The position numbers and the translations under genes were made by a program. The notes beneath the pieces are model-generated. The model made no database searches. It was given only the letters and a program-made list of their open reading frames with translations, and had not been told where the DNA came from. From contig CAUWFN010000006.1 in the NCBI GenBank assembly GCA_963558075.1, positions 1-12,831 of the forward strand: DNA of 12,831 nt, given 5' to 3'. Positions within the stretch are counted from its first letter, which is position 1. Each line of letters opens with the position of its first letter. Below are positions 5,944 to 12,582 of this stretch, piece after piece. This stretch comes from CALHKP01 sp963558075. GTDB taxonomy: Bacteria; Bacillota; Clostridia; Peptostreptococcales; Anaerovoracaceae.

Positions 5944-7056
5944 TTATTTGTTCGTTAAATACGTAACGATTGCTTCTGAAATCTGTAGGAAGGCCATAAC
6001 TCTTCCTGCAGCAAAGTCATCTAGCTGATTTAGCTCGATTTTGAAGCCGTCAGATTTTCTATCTTCACCAAAAAATTTTCTGTCAGCAGTCTCTTTTGTA
6101 AGCAGAGCAAGGGAGCCGTCCTCGCCGCAACCTTCAAAGAAAGGTGTCATGATATCAGTTAAGCTTTCGTCTGCTCCAAGCAGAACATCAAAATTATTTT
6201 CTCTATCTTTTGCAAGATATTCGTCTTCTGGCATGAACAGAACTCTTTTTTCTGTCTCAGAATCAAAGCTTTCTAACCATTTTGCCACATCAAAGAATTC
6301 TCTCTGCCAGCACATATAGTTCACCTTTGGATTTTCTGTATTCTTTTCGAATTCAGCTCGCTTCCAGCTGTATATAGTTGCATTTATGTCCCAATCGGGT
6401 GCTGATACAATTTCGTAAAAGCCTTTCAGATACTCTTCGAGGCTCACGCCTTTGATTAGAAGAGGAAGAAGTGCTGCTGCAGTGTTTGCAAGGTACAGGC
6501 TATCTGCTTTGTCAGAAAGCCATACTACAGGATAGTCGTTTTCTGCGCAGTCCTTTGCCACAAGGGTGCTCTTTCCTGAGCATATCGCATATATTCTGTC
6601 TGCAAGCTCGGCGCCTGCTCCTGATGAAATTATCAGCTTTTTTAATATAGTGTATGCTCCTGTAAACTGAAGGCTTTCTTTTTCGGCTGCGACAGCAAGA
6701 AGACTTGCACGTTTGTCGCGAAGCTTTGATATTAGCTCTCCGTAGTCTTCTGTTGAAAGTGTATCGCCAAATACGATTACCTCTGGTCTTGCATCTACAT
6801 CTTCTGTCAGCGCAAGGGCAGCTTTTATACTTTTTGCTGTTTTACCATCTGCTGCAACTACTACGATATCGCTTACCTCTGCAATTTCGTCTGCAATAGA
6901 TGTAAGCTCTTCTGCAAGCTTTTCGTCTGCGTGAGTTATCGATGCGTTGATCCATTCGCTAGCCCAAAGATCGTCTAAAGCCGGTGCGCTCTCCGATGCT
7001 GATTTCTCTATTTCTTCTGCACTTATTGTATTTCTGTTTAAAATGTTGATTTCCAT
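5944..7056 (-). CDS. Degenerate phosphoglucose isomerase-like protein (probable pseudoenzyme)
   Basis: 370 residues from ATG 7056, chosen because GGAGG (7067-7071) is 10 nt upstream; a TTG at 7065 is too close to it. The order of segments follows phosphoglucose isomerase: DIVVVAADGKTAKSIKAAL where PGI has the DVLVVIGIGGSYLG strand and loop, PEVIVFGDTLSTEDYGELIS then LLAVAAEKESLQFTGAYTIL where PGI has the SKSGTTTE phosphate loop, and WLSDKADSLYLANTAAALLP where PGI has the GGRFSVLTAVGLLP signature. Sugar-phosphate and catalytic residues are thus replaced, and the chain ends about where the C-terminal NPFDQPGVExxK signature should follow. PGI activity is very unlikely, and a binding or regulatory role is only a guess. 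It reads toward hbd with no terminator between them, so some co-transcription is possible. The assignment rests on remembered family patterns, not a search. Confidence 0.65.
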   Translation of the reverse strand: MEINILNRNTISAEEIEKSASESAPALDDLWASEWINASITHADEKLAEELTSIADEIAEVSDIVVVAADGKTAKSIKAALALTEDVDARPEVIVFGDTLSTEDYGELISKLRDKRASLLAVAAEKESLQFTGAYTILKKLIISSGAGAELADRIYAICSGKSTLVAKDCAENDYPVVWLSDKADSLYLANTAAALLPLLIKGVSLEEYLKGFYEIVSAPDWDINATIYSWKRAEFEKNTENPKVNYMCWQREFFDVAKWLESFDSETEKRVLFMPEDEYLAKDRENNFDVLLGADESLTDIMTPFFEGCGEDGSLALLTKETADRKFFGEDRKSDGFKIELNQLDDFAAGRVMAFLQISEAIVTYLTNK

Positions 7057-7079
7057 ATGCCTCAATCCTCCTATTGTGT

Positions 7080-7108
7080 ATTTTAATCCTATGCATATAA
7101 CAAATCAA
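7080..7108 (-). promoter_or_regulatory. Predicted promoter for the PGI-like gene
   Basis: Minus-strand TTGATT (7108-7103), 17-nt spacer, TAAAAT (7085-7080). The transcript would start just before the ribosome binding site at 7067-7071, giving a very short leader. The start of the -35 overlaps an AACCGGTT palindrome (7107-7114). Confidence 0.45.
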
Positions 7109-7124
7109 CCGGTTTAATTTTACT

Positions 7125-7268
7125 TTATTTGTTTATTCCGTTTACATATGCCTTGATTATTTCTGAAAGTGTTTCTATGTGGTCTGTATCACAGCCTCTT
7201 ATGCGTTCATTTATCTCATCCATCAACTGCTTTCTTTTTTCTTGCTCTTCGTCTCGCTCTGAACCGTA
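7125..7268 (-). pseudogene. Shifted 3' remainder of the XRE regulator gene
   Basis: A frame one base away from the regulator's reading frame picks up at TAC 7268-7266 and gives a coding-like acidic and helical tail: KYGSERDEEQEKRK, then QLMDEINERIRGCDTDHIE, then TLSEIIKAYVNGINK and TAA at 7125-7127. It has no start of its own. Joined to the upstream frame with one fewer A in the run at 7269-7274, it completes a protein of about 136 residues. Either a real one-base insertion, slippage, or a sequencing error in the homopolymer explains it. Confidence 0.65.
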
Positions 7269-7536
7269 TTTTTTCGGTTTCTTCGTGCATCGAAAGAAGA
7301 TAGTCCATGCTCATGTCAAGAGCCTTTGCAAGAGAGTAAACAGTTACAAGAGAAGCACCTTGATTGCCGTTTTCGATTTGGACGATGGAAGTTCTGGAAA
7401 CATCTACTTTTTCTGCAAGCTCTTCTTGTGTAAGTTTAAGCTCGTTGCGTCTTTTTTTGACTTTATACCCAAACAAAACTTTGTCTACAATATAGTCTTT
7501 TTCGGTATAGATTTTTCCGTTGCGTTTCTCTTTCAT
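7216..7536 (-). CDS. XRE-family helix-turn-helix regulator, apparently frameshifted near its C-terminus
   Basis: From ATG 7536, preceded by GGAAGGAAGGGA, the frame gives a 106-residue protein. After a basic leader (MKEKRNGKIYTEKDY) a Cro/C1-type HTH spans about residues 20-78: GYKVKKRRNELKLTQEELAE, then VDVSRTSIVQIENGNQGASL and LAKALDMSMDYLLS. It should bind DNA as a dimer. After MHEETEK (codons 83-89), at six As (plus-strand T 7269-7274), the frame yields an unlikely basic tail, RFRARRRARKKKAVDG, while the neighbouring frame continues convincingly to 7125. The gene is divergent from a second XRE gene across a palindrome at about 7612, suggesting autoregulation. The upstream ATG at 7584 lacks a ribosome binding site and was rejected as the start. 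Confidence 0.75.
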   Translation of the reverse strand: MKEKRNGKIYTEKDYIVDKVLFGYKVKKRRNELKLTQEELAEKVDVSRTSIVQIENGNQGASLVTVYSLAKALDMSMDYLLSMHEETEKIRFRARRRARKKKAVDG

Positions 7537-7594
7537 TAAAATCCCTTCCTTCCATATTACAAATATTTTAGGGATTTTGTTCATTCAGTTAAAT

Positions 7595-7629
7595 AAAGCG
7601 GGGCTTAACACGATGTTAAGCAATGCTTT
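7595..7629. promoter_or_regulatory. Palindrome between divergent XRE genes (candidate operator)
   Basis: GCTTAAC-ACGAT-GTTAAGC (7603-7621) is a perfect inverted repeat. It is flanked at equal 3-bp distances by AAAGC (7595-7599) and GCTTT (7625-7629), making a 35-bp symmetric structure between the divergent regulators. A T-rich run follows on the plus strand, so a terminator cannot be excluded, but no plus-strand gene lies upstream of it. An operator for one of the HTH proteins is the simplest reading. Confidence 0.55.
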
Positions 7630-7649
7630 CTTTTTTTAATATTTTTTTA

Positions 7650-7658
7650 TGGTAGAAT
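7650..7658 (+). promoter_or_regulatory. Extended -10 promoter for the plus-strand XRE gene
   Basis: TGG-TAGAAT (7650-7658) matches TGn-TATAAT with one change, 34 nt before the ATG. No clear -35 box is visible in the T-rich upstream run. Confidence 0.4.
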
Positions 7659-7691
7659 TAAAATCGACATGATTTTTTATGGGAGGTCAGC

Positions 7692-7934
7692 ATGCTTCAT
7701 ATCGAAACATTGTGTAACCTTAGGAAAAACCTCAGGTTTCTTCGAAGGCTGCACAATATGACCCAGGCGGATGCTGCAAAAGTAATTAACCTCAGCCGCT
7801 CTGCCTACGCAGCTTACGAAACTGGCACTCAGCTTCCGAGTGTAATTACACTAAAAAAAATCGCCGATTTCAACAATCTGAAAATCGACGATCTTTTGTC
7901 TCCAACACTTATTAATAGTATGCTCGGAAAATGA
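7692..7934 (+). CDS. Small XRE-family HTH regulator
   Basis: 80 residues, almost entirely one Cro/C1-type HTH domain (about residues 8-70): LRKNLRFLRRLHNMTQADAA, then VINLSRSAYAAYETGTQLPS and LKKIADFNNLKIDDLLS. It has no effector or dimerisation domain beyond this. Proteins of this kind are typical autoregulators. The start ATG 7692 follows GGGAGG with 6-nt spacing. It is divergent from the frameshifted XRE gene across the palindrome centred at 7612, and convergent with nfo 141 bp away. Targets beyond the shared intergenic region cannot be guessed. No intrinsic terminator is obvious after it; 7935-8075 holds only one arm of an inverted repeat shared with the nfo 3' end. Confidence 0.85.
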   Translation: MLHIETLCNLRKNLRFLRRLHNMTQADAAKVINLSRSAYAAYETGTQLPSVITLKKIADFNNLKIDDLLSPTLINSMLGK

Positions 7935-8018
7935 TTCCTTTGTAAAACGTAGCTGATTCGGTGCAGTATCTAAATGAGTCTCGCTTTCATGACCTATTCA
8001 GGAAAGCTCCTCTGCGCC

Positions 8019-8105
8019 GAGAGAAATTCGCTTTGCTGTTTGACTCTGCCAAGAGAAAAGTTTCCCTTATATGCACTAGCCTCTCAGCAAAGCAATTTCC
8101 TCTCC
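8019..8105. repeat. Imperfect 20-bp inverted repeat spanning the nfo 3' end
   Basis: The left arm GAGAGAAATTCGCTTTGCTG (8019-8038) and the reverse complement of the right arm at 8085-8105 agree except for two single-base bulges. The 46-nt interior includes the nfo stop codon. In RNA from either strand the arms would form a long stem between the two convergent genes. There is no T run, so it is not a classic terminator; it may protect the 3' end or terminate weakly. Confidence 0.55.
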
Positions 8106-8918
8106 GTATCCGGAAAGAGTGTCCTGAGGCGTCTCGAGGATGCAAGGAAGCCCAGAAAGCTTCGGATGATTTATAACATTTTTTATTGCCTCAAGGCCGA
8201 TATATCCTCCTCCGATAACCTCATGTCTATCTTTGTGTGCTCCCGGTGGATTTTTGCTGTCATTTATATGCATAGCCTTGAGTTTATCAAGACCAATTAT
8301 ATGATCAAATTCATCTAGAACTCCATCAAGATTGTTTATGATGTCGTAGCCTCCATCACTTACATGGCATGTGTCCATGCATACACCTATTTTTTCTTTA
8401 AAATTAACTTTATCTATTATCTGAGCGATTTCTTCAAAATTTCTACCTACTTCGCTTCCTTTTCCGGCCATTGTCTCAAGAAGTATAATTGTAGACTGAT
8501 CTTCTTTTATTATATGGTTTAGAAGCTCACTTATGAGCTCGATTCCTTTTTCTGGGCCCTGGCCTACATGACTTCCCGGGTGAAAATTATAGTAATTTCC
8601 CGGCAAGTATTCCATTCTCTTCATATCATCTTCCATTGCCATATATGCAAAATCTCTTACCTTCTTATCCTTTGAGCAAGGGTTTAGCGTATATGGAGCG
8701 TGAGCAACAAGGGGACCAAAGCTGTTTTCTGCCATTATCTCCCTGAGCTTTTCTACATCGGCAGGATCTATATCCTTTGCTTTTCCGCCTCTCGGATTTC
8801 TTGTAAAGAATGCAAAAGTGTCTGCTCCTATTGACAGAGCACTTTTCCCCATAGCCTCAAAGCCGCCAGTTGATGAAAGGTGGCATCCGAGATATACATT
8901 TGATCTATTTATATTCAT
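8076..8918 (-). CDS. nfo: Endonuclease IV (AP endonuclease)
   Basis: 280 residues from ATG 8918. Endonuclease IV cuts DNA 5' of abasic sites in base excision repair, using three zinc ions in a TIM barrel. The metal ligands are all present: H73 (AHAPY), H113 (NFHPGSH), E148 (LLETMAG), D182 and H185 (MDTCHVSDGG), H217 (MHINDSK), D230 and H232 (KDRHE), and E262 (ILETP). GAGG at 8927-8930 is 8 nt from ATG 8918 but only 2 nt from ATG 8924, so the later start is preferred. The gene is alone on its strand, convergent with the small XRE gene and divergent from the ABC operon. A 15-bp palindrome, ATGAATATTATTCAT (8945-8959), lies in its leader. Confidence 0.96.
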   Translation of the reverse strand: MNINRSNVYLGCHLSSTGGFEAMGKSALSIGADTFAFFTRNPRGGKAKDIDPADVEKLREIMAENSFGPLVAHAPYTLNPCSKDKKVRDFAYMAMEDDMKRMEYLPGNYYNFHPGSHVGQGPEKGIELISELLNHIIKEDQSTIILLETMAGKGSEVGRNFEEIAQIIDKVNFKEKIGVCMDTCHVSDGGYDIINNLDGVLDEFDHIIGLDKLKAMHINDSKNPPGAHKDRHEVIGGGYIGLEAIKNVINHPKLSGLPCILETPQDTLSGYGEEIALLRG

Positions 8919-9034
8919 TTTCATATCCTCTTTTCTTTCATTTTATGAATATTATTCATTTCTTAGAATAAATCCTTACTTCTCTCATTATATTACCACC
9001 AATATGGGCTGTATTAAACAGTATTTTTTTTGTT

Positions 9035-9096
9035 TTGCATAAATAAAAATGCGCATTTTTCAACGAGTTCAGCGAGCCATTATGAATATTTATAAA
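9035..9096. promoter_or_regulatory. AT-rich repeats upstream of the ABC operon (possible ArgR-type sites)
   Basis: The 297-bp gap 8925-9221 between nfo and the ABC operon holds no gene. TTGCATAAATA occurs at 9035-9045 and again at 9124-9134, where it overlaps the operon's -35 box. TGAATATTTATAAA (9083-9096) resembles the ARG-box consensus TGAATWWWWATTCA at 12 of 14 positions. AAAAATGCGCATTTTT (9045-9060) is a perfect palindrome. Control by an arginine-type repressor would suit an amino-acid importer but is only suggested. Confidence 0.3.
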
Positions 9097-9123
9097 AAAT
9101 CTTGTATTTTTACAAAAAACTAC

Positions 9124-9152
9124 TTGCATAAATATAACAGTATGTGTATAAT
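9124..9152 (+). promoter_or_regulatory. Promoter of the amino-acid ABC operon
   Basis: TTGCAT (9124-9129), 17-nt spacer, consensus TATAAT (9147-9152). This predicts a start near 9159 and a leader of about 60 nt. Confidence 0.65.
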
Positions 9153-9221
9153 TAAACCATCGAAAGAGATACAGAAAACAAATCAACTTTAAATCTCAAA
9201 ATTATTTAGGAGGAACACAAA

Positions 9222-9998
9222 ATGAAAAAGACAACTAAGTTAATCTCACTGTTTTGCGCAGTAGCAATGATGGGCGCAATCTTCACAGGATGCGGAGCAA
9301 AAGCAGAAGAAAAGGAGCACTACCTTGCAGCTACAGAACCAGGATTTGCCCCATTTGAAACAACTGACGACGAAGGCAATATTGTAGGCTTTGATATGGA
9401 TCTTATGAACGCCATCGGCGAAGACCAGGGCTTCACAGTTGAATACAAAGCATTTGAATTCGACAGCCTTATCCCAGCACTGAATGCAGGAAACACTGAC
9501 ATGATTACAGCGGGCATGAATGCAGAGGATCCAGAAAGACGTGAAAAAGTTGATTTTTCAGATACATATTATGACAGCGGCCTTGTAGTACTAGTAAAAG
9601 AAGATAACGACAAAATCACAGGCATCGACAGCCTTACACCTGATATGAAGGTTGCAAGCCAGATTGGTACTACTGGTGCTGACAAAGCAAAAGAACTAGC
9701 TAACGAAGGTAAAATTGCAGAAGCTGTTGTAAACAACGGTTTTGACACATGCTTCCTACAGGTTGTTAACGGCGATGTTGATGCAATCATCGTAGATAAA
9801 CCTGTTGCAGAAAACGCAATCAAAAAGACAGAAGGCATGAAAATTGTAGGCGAAACTCTAAATGCAGAATCATACGGATTTGCAGTAAAAAAAGGTAACG
9901 AAGAACTTCTTGAAAAGATCAACAAAGGTCTTAAGAATGTAATTGACAACGGAACTTACGATAAACTTTATGAAAAATGGTTCGGAGGCGACAAATAA
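9222..9998 (+). CDS. Polar amino-acid ABC transporter, substrate-binding lipoprotein
   Basis: 258 residues. A lipoprotein signal peptide has a basic start (MKKTTK), a hydrophobic core and the lipobox FTGC with Cys24, which anchors the mature protein to the outer face of the membrane. The rest is a family-3 periplasmic-binding-protein fold: YLAATEPGFAPFETTDDEGN, GFDMDLMNAI, DMITAGMNA, ERREKVDFSDTYYDSGLVVL, QIGTTGADKAKE, DVDAIIVDKPVA and GTYDKLYEKWFG are all standard blocks. It captures an amino acid and hands it to the permease encoded next. ATG 9222 follows AGGAGG with 8-nt spacing. Its stop overlaps the permease start by one base. The substrate (glutamine, arginine, lysine, cystine or other) cannot be told from sequence alone. 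Confidence 0.93.
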   Translation: MKKTTKLISLFCAVAMMGAIFTGCGAKAEEKEHYLAATEPGFAPFETTDDEGNIVGFDMDLMNAIGEDQGFTVEYKAFEFDSLIPALNAGNTDMITAGMNAEDPERREKVDFSDTYYDSGLVVLVKEDNDKITGIDSLTPDMKVASQIGTTGADKAKELANEGKIAEAVVNNGFDTCFLQVVNGDVDAIIVDKPVAENAIKKTEGMKIVGETLNAESYGFAVKKGNEELLEKINKGLKNVIDNGTYDKLYEKWFGGDK

Positions 9999-10663
9999 TG
10001 CAGGTTTATTTAGAAGGCTTCCTTGTGGCTCTAAAAGGCGCTCCTATGACAATAGGAGTCAGCCTTTTTGCTTTGACACTCGGAATTATATTAGGTCTGG
10101 GAGTTGCACTACTACGTAAGTCACACTGCAAAATCCTCTCAGTTTTAGCAAAAATTTATATCGAAATCGTTCGTGGAACTCCAATGATTGTTCAGGCGCT
10201 TATCATGGCCTACGGAATTCCTTATCTGCTCCAGCAACAGGGAATGCAGTTCAGATGGTCACACCTAATCATTCCAGCAATGATTGTATGTGGACTTAAC
10301 AGCGCAGCGTACATGGCTGAGGTTATCCGTGGAGGTATACAAGCAGTAGACAAAGGCCAGATAGAAGCAGCTGCATCTCTAGGAATGAGCAAAAAACAGA
10401 TAAACACACTTATCGTTTTGCCTCAGGCATTCAAAATCGCAATACCTGCCTTTGGTAACGAATTTGTTACACTAATAAAAGAAACTGCCGTACTATCATA
10501 TGTAGGAGTTATCGAAATTCTCCGAAGCGCAGCTCTTTGGAACGCTTCAACCTTCGAGGTTTTCCCTGCATACATAGGCGCAGCCGGCGTTTATCTACTT
10601 TTAACCTTCCCTCTGTCAAAAGCAGTCGGACTACTTGAGAAAAAAATGAGTCAGGAGGCATAA
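9998..10663 (+). CDS. Polar amino-acid ABC transporter, permease
   Basis: 221 residues from ATG 9998, which overlaps the preceding TAA by one base and has GGAGG 10-15 nt upstream; an in-frame start 21 bases earlier inside the binding-protein gene was rejected. It belongs to the HisM/GlnP/ArtQ permease family, with about five membrane helices, the RGTPMIVQ motif (59-66) and the cytoplasmic EAA loop EAAASLGMSKKQ then LPQAFKIAIP, which docks on the ATPase. Only one permease gene is present, so it should act as a homodimer. It forms the translocation path in the plasma membrane. It ends 2 nt before the ATPase gene. Confidence 0.94.
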   Translation: MQVYLEGFLVALKGAPMTIGVSLFALTLGIILGLGVALLRKSHCKILSVLAKIYIEIVRGTPMIVQALIMAYGIPYLLQQQGMQFRWSHLIIPAMIVCGLNSAAYMAEVIRGGIQAVDKGQIEAAASLGMSKKQINTLIVLPQAFKIAIPAFGNEFVTLIKETAVLSYVGVIEILRSAALWNASTFEVFPAYIGAAGVYLLLTFPLSKAVGLLEKKMSQEA

Positions 10664-10665
10664 AC

Positions 10666-11385
10666 ATGATCAAAGTACAGAATCTTGTAAAACAATTTAA
10701 TAACTGCCTTGCTGTCGACGATGTCAGCTTCGAAGTTCATGATGGAAAAGTGCTTTCTATCATAGGTTCATCCGGTTCCGGAAAAAGTACTGTGCTTCGC
10801 TGCATCAATCACCTCGAAAGCCCAGACGGAGGCAAAATCTTCATAGACGATGAGGAAGTAAATGACAAAAATCTTCTAGATGTTCGTACAAAAACTGCCA
10901 TGGTTTTTCAGAACTTTAACCTGTTTGACCATATGACAGTTCTCGACAATATAATTACAGCTCCTGTACACGTAAAGAAAATTCCAAAGGAAAAAGCAAA
11001 GGAAAAGGCTCTTGAGCTTCTCGAGATTGTAGGTCTTTCTGACAAAAAAGATGTCTATCCAAAAAAGCTTTCCGGCGGACAGAAACAGAGAGTTGCAATT
11101 GCCCGTGCCCTTGCAATGGACCCTGAGATTATACTCTTTGATGAGCCTACATCCGCCCTCGATCCAGAAATGGTCGGTGAGGTTCTAGATGTTATGAAAA
11201 AGCTCGCAAAGCAGGGCCTTACAATGGTTATCGTCACTCACGAAATGGGCTTTGCAAAGGAAATCTCCGACGAAGTTATTTTTATGACTGATGGAAAAAT
11301 TATCGAGCAAGGAACATCTGACGAGGTGTTCAACAATCCTAAACATGAGAGAACAAAGCTGTTCGTAAACAGTTTTCTAAAATAG
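10666..11385 (+). CDS. Polar amino-acid ABC transporter, ATP-binding protein
   Basis: 239 residues, the usual GlnQ/HisP-type length. Walker A is GSSGSGKST (34-42), the Q-loop glutamine is Q82 (MVFQNFNLF), the ABC signature is LSGGQ (135-139), Walker B is IILFDEP (155-161), the D-loop is SALD and the switch histidine is H192 (VTHEMGF). It powers import by the binding protein and permease encoded just upstream. The ribosome binding site AGGAGG lies in the permease 3' end, and the start is 2 nt past its stop, so the three genes form one tightly coupled operon. A strong intrinsic terminator follows 37 nt after the stop. Confidence 0.96.
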   Translation: MIKVQNLVKQFNNCLAVDDVSFEVHDGKVLSIIGSSGSGKSTVLRCINHLESPDGGKIFIDDEEVNDKNLLDVRTKTAMVFQNFNLFDHMTVLDNIITAPVHVKKIPKEKAKEKALELLEIVGLSDKKDVYPKKLSGGQKQRVAIARALAMDPEIILFDEPTSALDPEMVGEVLDVMKKLAKQGLTMVIVTHEMGFAKEISDEVIFMTDGKIIEQGTSDEVFNNPKHERTKLFVNSFLK

Positions 11386-11422
11386 TTGATTTTCCAATAT
11401 CTTTCCTATACACAAACTCCGG

Positions 11423-11460
11423 GTCACAAGGTATACAAAATGCCTTGTGACTTTTGCTTT
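11423..11460 (+). terminator. Intrinsic terminator of the ABC operon
   Basis: GTCACAAGGTAT (11423-11434) pairs with ATGCCTTGTGAC (11440-11451) over 12 bp with one wobble and a 5-nt loop. TTTTGCTTTT follows. Confidence 0.92.
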
Positions 11461-11473
11461 TGTCTGATATTAT
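11445..11473 (+). promoter_or_regulatory. Promoter overlapping the ABC terminator
   Basis: TTGTGA (11445-11450) lies in the descending arm of the terminator stem. After 17 nt comes TATTAT (11468-11473), with TG one base before it (extended -10). It would start the membrane-protein transcript near 11480, with a leader of about 28 nt. Confidence 0.5.
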
Positions 11474-11507
11474 CAAAGCATATAAAAAACAAAGGGAGGA
11501 TGGAAAT

Positions 11508-12362
11508 TTGAAAAACAGCAAAACAAAAACAGCAGTTTTACTTGCTATTACATTAATAATCGCAGTAGTTTCTTTTGCCGTGGTAGCAAAGCCGGCTTCA
11601 GATCCCAAAACCTACAAATCAACTATGATGGCCCTTGATGAAAGTCAAGATACTGTTACAGGTCTTACTATGACAGGTATTGGTGCATCCACTGCTCTGG
11701 CTGCAATCCCAGGAGAAGCTGCAACTCCTATGGCAGATAAAATAATGGATATGACAGGATATCTTTTTGCAATTCTCTGCGTTGTCACCCTAGAAAAATA
11801 TATGCTTACGCTGACAGGAATGCTCTTTTTCAAGCTGATACTTCCTGCGGTATGCATTCTTTTTTGCATTTATCTGATTAGGCGAAAAGACCTTGCCAAA
11901 GTTCTTGCGGCAAGATTTCTTCTTTTTGGTTTTCTGATTTATGCGCTAGTTCCTGCAAGTGTTTTTGTATCATCAAAAATTTCGGACACCTACGAGCAGT
12001 CAAAGGAATATTCTGTTGAAAGAATGGAAGAGGAATTTAGCAAAATCGAAAATAGTGCCGAAAAAGGCAAAGATCAAGGGTTGTGGGATAAAATCTCAGA
12101 TAAGATTTCTGTTTCGGGAAGCAAGCTTCTAGCAAAAATAGAAAATACAGTCAATACATTCATAGAATATATCGCCGTTTTGATGGTGATAAACATTGCA
12201 ATTCCAATTATTACGCTACTTCTTTTCGTATGGCTTTCCAAGCAGTTTTTCGGTCTTTCTGGGCCTATAAACTTACCTAGATTCCATGCATCCAGAGGTA
12301 TACGCTCTGTCCAGAAAAAACTAAAGGGTACTAATTCAAATCTCCCTTCAATAAAAGAATAA
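11508..12362 (+). CDS. Membrane protein of unknown function (about five transmembrane helices)
   Basis: 284 residues from TTG 11508, chosen because AGGGAGGA (11493-11500) lies 8 nt upstream; the longer open frame begins inside the terminator tail and is unlikely. Hydrophobic segments lie at about 8-27, 84-103, 106-124, 136-156 and 221-247. A small loop rich in Ala, Thr and Gly after the first helix reads TGLTMTGIGASTALAAIPGE. A charged, helical stretch (about 158-216, SVERMEEEFSKIENSAEKGK) separates helices four and five, and the tail is basic. I do not recognise a named family, though similar proteins are, from memory, seen as hypothetical proteins in Clostridia. It has its own promoter and a terminator and is convergent with a tRNA gene. 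A sensor, transport or envelope role cannot be chosen. Confidence 0.8.
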   Translation: MKNSKTKTAVLLAITLIIAVVSFAVVAKPASDPKTYKSTMMALDESQDTVTGLTMTGIGASTALAAIPGEAATPMADKIMDMTGYLFAILCVVTLEKYMLTLTGMLFFKLILPAVCILFCIYLIRRKDLAKVLAARFLLFGFLIYALVPASVFVSSKISDTYEQSKEYSVERMEEEFSKIENSAEKGKDQGLWDKISDKISVSGSKLLAKIENTVNTFIEYIAVLMVINIAIPIITLLLFVWLSKQFFGLSGPINLPRFHASRGIRSVQKKLKGTNSNLPSIKE

Positions 12363-12392
12363 TGTCATGCGGTCTTTGCGTAGATAAAAAAT

Positions 12393-12438
12393 AAAAGCCT
12401 TGTAACTACTGAAATTACAGTGTTTACAAGGCTTTTTT
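12393..12438. terminator. Bidirectional intrinsic terminator
   Basis: AAAAGCCTTGTAA (12393-12405) pairs with TTACAAGGCTTTT (12424-12436), with an inner TACTG/CAGTG extension. T runs follow on both strands (TTTTTT on plus; TTTTATTTTTT on minus). It ends the membrane-protein gene and the convergent tRNA. Confidence 0.93.
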
Positions 12439-12441
12439 ATA

Positions 12442-12517
12442 TGGTGTCCCTGAGAAGATTCGAACTCCCGACGCACGGTTTAGGAAACCGACGCTCTATC
12501 CCCTGAGCTACAGAGAC
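12442..12517 (-). tRNA. tRNA-Arg (anticodon CCT)
   Basis: A complete 76-nt cloverleaf including an encoded CCA. Acceptor GTCTCTG pairs with CAGGGAC, the D-arm is GCTC AGGGGATA GAGC, the anticodon loop is TTCCTAA with CCT at its centre, and the T-arm is GGGAG TTCGAAT CTTCT with two wobble pairs. Discriminator A precedes CCA. Base 27-43 in the anticodon stem looks like T-T, a minor imperfection. It reads AGG codons. It lies just upstream of the bidirectional terminator and has its own strong promoter. Confidence 0.97.
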
Positions 12518-12582
12518 ATAAATAGAATTTAGACGGTATGCACGCGATGTCACCGAAGCTATACCGATAATATTTTTGTATT

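Noticed and set aside
7129..7539. 136-codon plus-strand frame opposite the XRE gene
   Set aside because: It is complementary to HTH-coding sequence and hydrophobic shadow-like. The minus-strand HTH is the real gene.
7603..7621. Rex site between the XRE genes
   Set aside because: The half sites are in the opposite arrangement (TTAAC ... GTTAA) and the spacing does not fit the Rex consensus.
7961..8318. Overlapping plus-strand frames between the small XRE gene and nfo
   Set aside because: They run deep into nfo antisense, lack ribosome binding sites and show no motif.
8956..9186. 76-codon minus-strand frame upstream of nfo
   Set aside because: It overlaps the ABC promoter region, is very AT-rich with Phe/Tyr/Asn-rich composition and has no ribosome binding site at its start.
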